Assembly (NCBI GenBank): GCA_037447655.1
Contig: JBBHKE010000536.1
Span: 1-36,753, forward strand
Source of the DNA: Zygnema cylindricum
Lineage: Eukaryota; Streptophyta; Zygnematophyceae; Zygnematales; Zygnemataceae
Direction of reading: 5' to 3'
Length of the DNA stretch: 36,753 nucleotides
The position numbers and the translations under genes are program-made. Below the pieces are notes generated by a model that saw nothing but the letters and a program-made list of their open reading frames with translations, did no database searches and had not been told where the DNA came from. Position 1 is the first letter of the stretch; each line of letters opens with the position of its first letter. Positions 32,618 through 36,753 of the stretch are shown piece after piece.

Positions 32618-33190
32618 CATAGTTCAAAAGTAGGTGACAGTACACCCATACAATATGCCTATTGTACGTAAATTTTACAATACTACCTTAAGACCCATAT
32701 TGTATTGGCCGCAAAATGAAATAAAATAGTAACAGGGTTGAGTTGCACATGGTTCGATAGATAATTAAACGTCATGTCTAAATTTGAAAAAAACAAACGG
32801 ACAAAAAAATCTTTTCCTCTAAGTTTTGAGAGACTTTTTATTTAAACCGTCAGATTCGGACGATCTGACGGTCGTTGATGAAAGTAACGATATAAGAAGA
32901 TCACATGAAAGCCCATAACACAACTTACGACAGGACTATCGTCAGATTCGTCCGCGAGTTTTTTTTTTCCTGGTTTTTTTTCCCGCGCAATGTCATCCTA
33001 CGTCGTGTCAGTTCGCTAAAAAATGTCGTTCGGCGGCGTGCGCAGTACTATGAGCATACGTCATATTCGTACGCTCGTACAGGGGTGTGCACGGCACACA
33101 CCCATACACTGCCTACGTTGCGCGAGTTTCGTGCCAAGCTTTGTGCGCCTACCAAAAGCCTACCATAAAAACACCTACTTTTGAATTATG
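32618..33190 (+). mobile_element. hAT-like non-autonomous element, family A, copy 3
   Basis: A 573-bp element with ends CATAGTTCAAAAGTAGGTG and CACCTACTTTTGAATTATG, flanked by a perfect 8-bp duplication GTTTGGAG (32610-32617 and 33191-33198). It is the longest of the three family A copies, co-oriented with copy 1, and keeps the GC-rich right part. It interrupts the copia-type element. Confidence 0.92.
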
Positions 33191-33292
33191 GTTTGGAGTT
33201 GTGTTGTTTGGTGCGTACTGTGTCATTGGTCCAGCGCACGTATGAATTCCGGATTTTCTGGTCTCAGTTGTGGTTTGACGATTCTCCCAATA

Positions 33293-33302
33293 CGAGGGGG
33301 AT
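33293..33302 (+). promoter_or_regulatory. Polypurine tract of the copia-type element
   Basis: CGAGGGGGAT directly precedes the 3' LTR start TGTTAGG at 33303. This is the expected position for plus-strand priming. Confidence 0.8.
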
Positions 33303-33750
33303 TGTTAGGATATTGGGCGAATCGGCGTGTGCCGAAATTGCGCTGTTTAATGTTTTGGTTTGGTTCGATGTTACTTCGTTAGTACTTTACTTTGTGTACG
33401 GTTTGGTACAGTACTTTCGGTACTCATTGTTTCATGTGAATCGGACGTCTATCGATTTGGTTCAATGTTGGCGAAGAGCGACGCGATTCGCTTCATCGGA
33501 AATATTCAATGTGTACGGCGAAGCAACAGGACTTTTGTACGGCCGATCGTGCAACGAGCCTGCATCGATCCTGCCACATTCTGTTTCGGTTTACATAGAG
33601 AGAATTCTGGAAGGGAAGGTTAGCTCGAGTTAGCTCAGGAGCTGTAGACTATGGCCGGCGCATCTTTGCGTGTACCCGGTCATCTTTAGTTGAGTGATTA
33701 TGCTTAGTATTGCTTCTACTTGTATTTGTTATTTGCTTATGTAGAGGGTA
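33303..33750 (+). repeat. 3' LTR, first 198 bases conserved, remainder divergent
   Basis: 33303-33500 aligns base for base with 29623-29820. Afterwards the sequence differs from the 5' LTR, and no counterpart of its end (TATTACTCTATCA) is found. Either one LTR suffered a large replacement or the two derive from different copies. The stated end is only where a different repeat begins. Confidence 0.65.
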
Positions 33751-33756
33751 TTTGGA

Positions 33757-33890
33757 AGTGTTGTGTATCGGTAAAAAACTTATCGCGATAACACCGATAC
33801 CGATAGTTATCCGTTATCGAACGGTCAGAGGTTTCGATATATCGGTCTGAGACCAACAAATTCTATATCGACAATAACTTTAAAAAATAT
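33757..33890. mobile_element. Left end of an F-like element (TATCG-rich), partial
   Basis: AGTGTTGTGTATCGG at 33757 matches the left end of the complete element at 35431. It is followed by many TATCG and CGATA words. I could not find the matching right end. Confidence 0.5.
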
Positions 33891-33954
33891 AGTATGCATA
33901 CAATAGTACTTCATAACATAATGTATTATATTATTGACTTTGTATAATAAAGTA

Positions 33955-34480
33955 CCTTCCATTGCACCCGTACATTTTTCGTAAAGTTATATACAGTGTC
34001 CGTATATGTCCGTACTTTCTAGGGTTATATAAATGATCTTAGGGTTTTAGAGTACATTTTTTTAAATTATGTATATTCAGTATGACTGCCGCACACTTTT
34101 CATACATGTACGTACAATGGCCGTATTTTCCGTACTTGTTAGGGATATCAATTTTAGGGTTTGGAGGATACATTGCCGTACAATTTCGTATATTTCAATA
34201 CAACTGCGCTACATTTTCCGTATATTTACGTGCAATGTTTGTACATATTCATACTACTTAGGGTTATTATAAGGGGGGATTTTAGGGTTTATATGGTATA
34301 TTGCCGTACGTTCCTATATATTTCAATACGGTTGACAAAGATTGTCGTATTATTAGGCTTGAAGGGTACACTTTCTGTACAATTTCGTACATTTATGTTA
34401 CTTGTTCGTAATTTTAAATATTTTTTAAGGATTTTCTAGTATTTCACTTTTCATACATTTCCGTACATGTTCGTACAGAG
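33955..34480 (+). repeat. Degenerate array with CCGTAC and TTAGGGTTT words
   Basis: Loose units of about 115-130 bases, marked by TTAGGG at 34039, 34154 and 34282. Each contains several CCGTACA.TTT..TA elements. No coding capacity is likely. Confidence 0.65.
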
Positions 34481-35288
34481 AAATCTATACGAATTTTACG
34501 AAAAGTATGAAATCGACGAATATTACGTAATTTTAACAGAAAAGTGCAAATCCGTACGATTTGGACATCTATGGGCGTAACTAACAGTCAAAAGGACATT
34601 GAGGAAGGGTATGGGAGCGTGGAACCCAAGTAAAACCCCCTTAAATAATAAATAATCAATAAATAATAAACCCGAACTGTCATAATTTATGAAACCCGAA
34701 ATTCCTTCCACAAAGGCCAGTGGATGGCAAGCCTATACGACTTGTAAGGTTTTCATTGCTCGATCATCATAGATATTACCTTACTTTTTTACATGGACCA
34801 ATTGTACACGTTTAGTTTGTGGGTAGTGTCCTCGCCACACATTGTACATTAACCACACATTGGACGGTTTAACCGATTGCGTCGCGGATTTGAAAAAGCA
34901 AAAAATCCAACGGTCACCGTTTAAGCCCATAAGGTTGGAGAATCCAGGAAAATCTCAAGTAGAGATGTTTCCCAAAAAAATAAATTAAAATGGTGCAGAA
35001 CGGTACGAAACAGTACGGCATCCAGTGAACAGCCTCATTTTTCGCTAATGGAAGTCCACTTTTATTCTTGTATGACCATTTTTGGCACATTATTAATCCT
35101 AGTTCCCAAATGGAATTAAAAAGCGTGATGGTTCACCGTCTTTAGTCAAAATTCAATTATGAATGATGAGGCTGTTTTTGTACTGTTTAAAGGGTTAACG
35201 GAAGGAAGGAACCCATTAGTATTATTAGGTTTCTTTTGTGGTAAGAGGTCAATCTTTCCGCTTTTCCAGGTTTGCCTGATAAAGTGCG
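34481..35288. other. Spacer with a fragment of the 29.2-kb tandem unit
   Basis: 34673-34751 matches 29338-29483 (CGAACTGTCATAATTT, then AAATTCCTTCCACAAAGGCC and AGTGGATGGCAA), with about 64 internal bases missing between two GGCAA words. The rest has no gene or repeat that I can name. Confidence 0.65.
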
Positions 35289-35850
35289 GAAACTGGCGCC
35301 GTATTACCGTACACCGTTTTAGAAGTCAAATGTTAAATACCAAAGCCTCACAAAATGGTTGACTAATCACACATAAATTATGCGCGTTACATTTATGGAC
35401 ACAATTTTTGACTATAGAAAGTGTAGAAAGTAGTGTTGTGTATCGAGAGCCTCGTACCGATCGTCGATATGTACCTATTTTTGACTTGCCGAGAATCGAT
35501 GTATGATTCCAAATATCGCGATGAAATTACGATATATCGCGATTAGAAATTGCCCGATACACATCACTAATAGAAAGTACAGAACTACAGTACATTATTA
35601 TAATACGATACTGTACCATAATATGAAATTGTACTGTACACCAGTATACCGATCAGTTTTCCCGCTACTTTAATCAATTTTTAAAAACTGAAACTGGCGC
35701 CATATTACTGTACACGGTTTTAAAATTCATAATTTCAATACCGACAAAGCCGCACAAAAGGGTCAATAAATCACATAGAAATTACGCACATCACAATTAA
35801 TAAGCATGGACACAATTTTTTTTTTTTTTTTTTTTGACTATAGAAAGTGT
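35289..35850 (+). repeat. Two diverged direct copies of a unit of about 400 bp
   Basis: GAAACTGGCGCC at 35289 and GAAACTGGCGCC at 35690 both lead through ACCGTTTTA or ACGGTTTTA, TCACA.A.AAATTA.GC and GGACACAATTTTT to GACTATAGAAAGTGT (ending 35424 and 35850). The second copy has a long T-run at about 35815-35835. The first copy is followed by an inserted F element. Confidence 0.8.
35431..35569. mobile_element. Small hAT-like MITE, family F, complete (139 bp)
   Basis: Ends TAGTGTTGTGTATCG and CGATACACATCACTA (one mismatch) are flanked by GTAGAAAG and ATAGAAAG, an 8-bp target duplication with seven matches. The interior is rich in CGATAT/ATATCG. The paralogous copy at 35836-35870 lacks the element. 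Confidence 0.8.
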
Positions 35851-35889
35851 GAAAATTACAGAAGTACAGCACAATATTTTCCACTATAA

Positions 35890-36085
35890 ATACTGTACAC
35901 CGGTACACTGTGTATATCATTTTTTTTCGCCACTTAAATCAATTTTTCTCCATGCACATAGTGTCCGATTTCTGTTTAAGGTTTTCAAGAAAAAAAAGAA
36001 GAATGAATTTTTACCTTTACATTGTGTGCACGGAGAAAATTTTAACGTTAGTAACTGTAATAACTGTATGGTTTACCGAACTGTA
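35890..36085. mobile_element. Very diverged family B MITE
   Basis: TACACCGGTACACTGTG, TTCGCCACTTAAATCA, TTTTCTCCATGCACA and, to the right, GTGTGCACGGAGAAAATTTT are family B arms in the right order. The centre and right end are largely lost. Confidence 0.55.
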
Positions 36086-36107
36086 CTTTTCTGTACCCTG
36101 AACTGTA

Positions 36108-36290
36108 CACCGTGAATCGCTATGAGTGTATATAAAATTTTCACCACTTAAACCATCTCTCCTCCGTACACATTTGTCCGATTCTCAATTTGAGAAGCCA
36201 ATCGGAAGCTGAGAATCTTATCTTTCAATCGCAACCGTCAGATTCACAATCCGACATGTGTGTATGGAGAAAAGAGAGCGATTCACGGTG
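36108..36290. mobile_element. TA-flanked palindromic MITE, family B, internally deleted
   Basis: Ends CACCGTGAATCGCTATGAG and GCGATTCACGGTG, flanked by TA (36106-36107 and 36291-36292). The centre is as in copy 1, but the right arm jumps from GGAGAAAAGAGA straight to GCGATTCACGG, losing about 35 bases. Confidence 0.8.
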
Positions 36291-36292
36291 TA

Positions 36293-36560
36293 TCTTCTCT
36301 TCTCACTCTTTTCTCTCTCAAATCTATGTTTCTCCCTTTCTTGCCTTTCTCTCTCTCTCTTTGCCGTACTATCTTGTCCAACTGGCGCTCCCTTCCCTTC
36401 CTTCCCAACCGATGACAGGCAAGAGGAGGGGAGGTAGGAGAGGAGAGAGGCGTGAGGAGAGAGGTCTTAGGAAGAGGGGGAGGGCGAGGGGGGCTACAGG
36501 GAGGGAGGGTGGGGGGGGGGGGGGGGGGGGGGGAGGGGTAGGGGTGAGGGAGAACGCAAC
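36293..36560. repeat. Low-complexity CT tract followed by G-rich tract with a long poly-G run
   Basis: A CT-rich stretch (to about 36370), a short mixed segment, then AGAGG/GGGGA repeats leading to an uninterrupted run of about 24 G at 36510-36533. The proline-rich frames on the minus strand are artefacts of this composition. 36560-36753 is AT-rich with no feature seen. Confidence 0.85.
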
Positions 36561-36753
36561 ACAATCCTTGTCGCATACAGTGTTAGAACTCAATTCTCAG
36601 TTTTTCTTTAACTCCTATTCATTTTCTTATACTGAAATCAACAATCTAAGAATTAAGCTTTTTCATAAAGTCCGGTTTTTTTTTTTTATGGAGAAAGTAG
36701 ATAACGAAAATCAACGACGTCACGAAATCGTCATAACAAACACCCAAAAAAAA

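Larger units (their letters stand above)
29623..33750 (+). mobile_element. Decayed Ty1/copia-type retroelement carrying gag and protease remnants only
   Basis: The order 5' LTR, primer-binding site, gag with zinc knuckles, aspartic protease region, polypurine tract and 3' LTR is that of a copia element. No integrase, reverse transcriptase or RNase H can be found between the protease region (ends 32044) and the polypurine tract. The reading frames are broken many times. A hAT-like element (32618-33190) sits inside. The 3' boundary is uncertain because the 3' LTR diverges after its first 198 bases. Confidence 0.85.

Noticed and set aside
29077-35062. Possible 6-kb element bounded by inverted GGACTTCCATTAG words at about 29079 and 35050
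   Set aside because: Only about 13-14 bases match and the sequences diverge at once on both sides, with no flanking duplication; likely chance or an unrelated repeat fragment.
36283-36593. Proline-rich minus-strand frames
   Set aside because: They arise from the poly-G/GGGGA tract; homopolymer composition explains them.

Overview
This window is nuclear DNA from a streptophyte (a land plant or a charophyte-type alga; I cannot narrow it further). It holds two intron-rich genes, both on the + strand, whose spliced products match plant protein families closely. Every coding intron I resolved is GT-AG. There is no bacterial gene organisation, and I could support no RNA gene, CRISPR array or operon.

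Layout. 1-11319: the 3' two thirds (12 exons, 549 codons) of a gene for a plant Mfd/RecG-type DNA translocase, the chloroplast-type relative of bacterial transcription-repair coupling factor. The 5' part lies upstream of the window. 11320-21810: about 10.5 kb without a recognisable gene, packed with short non-autonomous transposons and tandem repeats. It contains TA-flanked palindromic MITEs with CACCG...CGGTG ends, two hAT-like MITEs with perfect 8-bp target duplications, a third palindromic MITE family, and a near-identical 437-bp tandem triplication. 21811-28632: a complete 8-exon gene for a 412-residue SLC35F/EamA-type membrane transporter. 28633-36753: a decayed gag-protease Ty1/copia element with no integrase or reverse transcriptase, itself split by a third hAT-like MITE and inserted into an older repeat unit. 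Further MITEs, degenerate tandem arrays and a long G/C-skewed tract follow.

The two genes have no evident functional link; they are head-to-tail neighbours about 10 kb apart. The most striking patterns are structural. (1) In both genes, introns carry tandem duplications that copy the exon-intron junction itself: exon tail plus donor, or acceptor-proximal sequence. In one case an identifiable pseudo-exon remains. (2) The palindromic MITEs differ from one another at TIR positions, but in several copies both arms of one element carry the same variant, a covariation-like pattern. (3) The nesting of hAT-like elements inside other repeats, each with a perfect 8-bp duplication, gives a readable relative chronology. 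I did not find a new enzymatic or defence system here, and I do not claim one.
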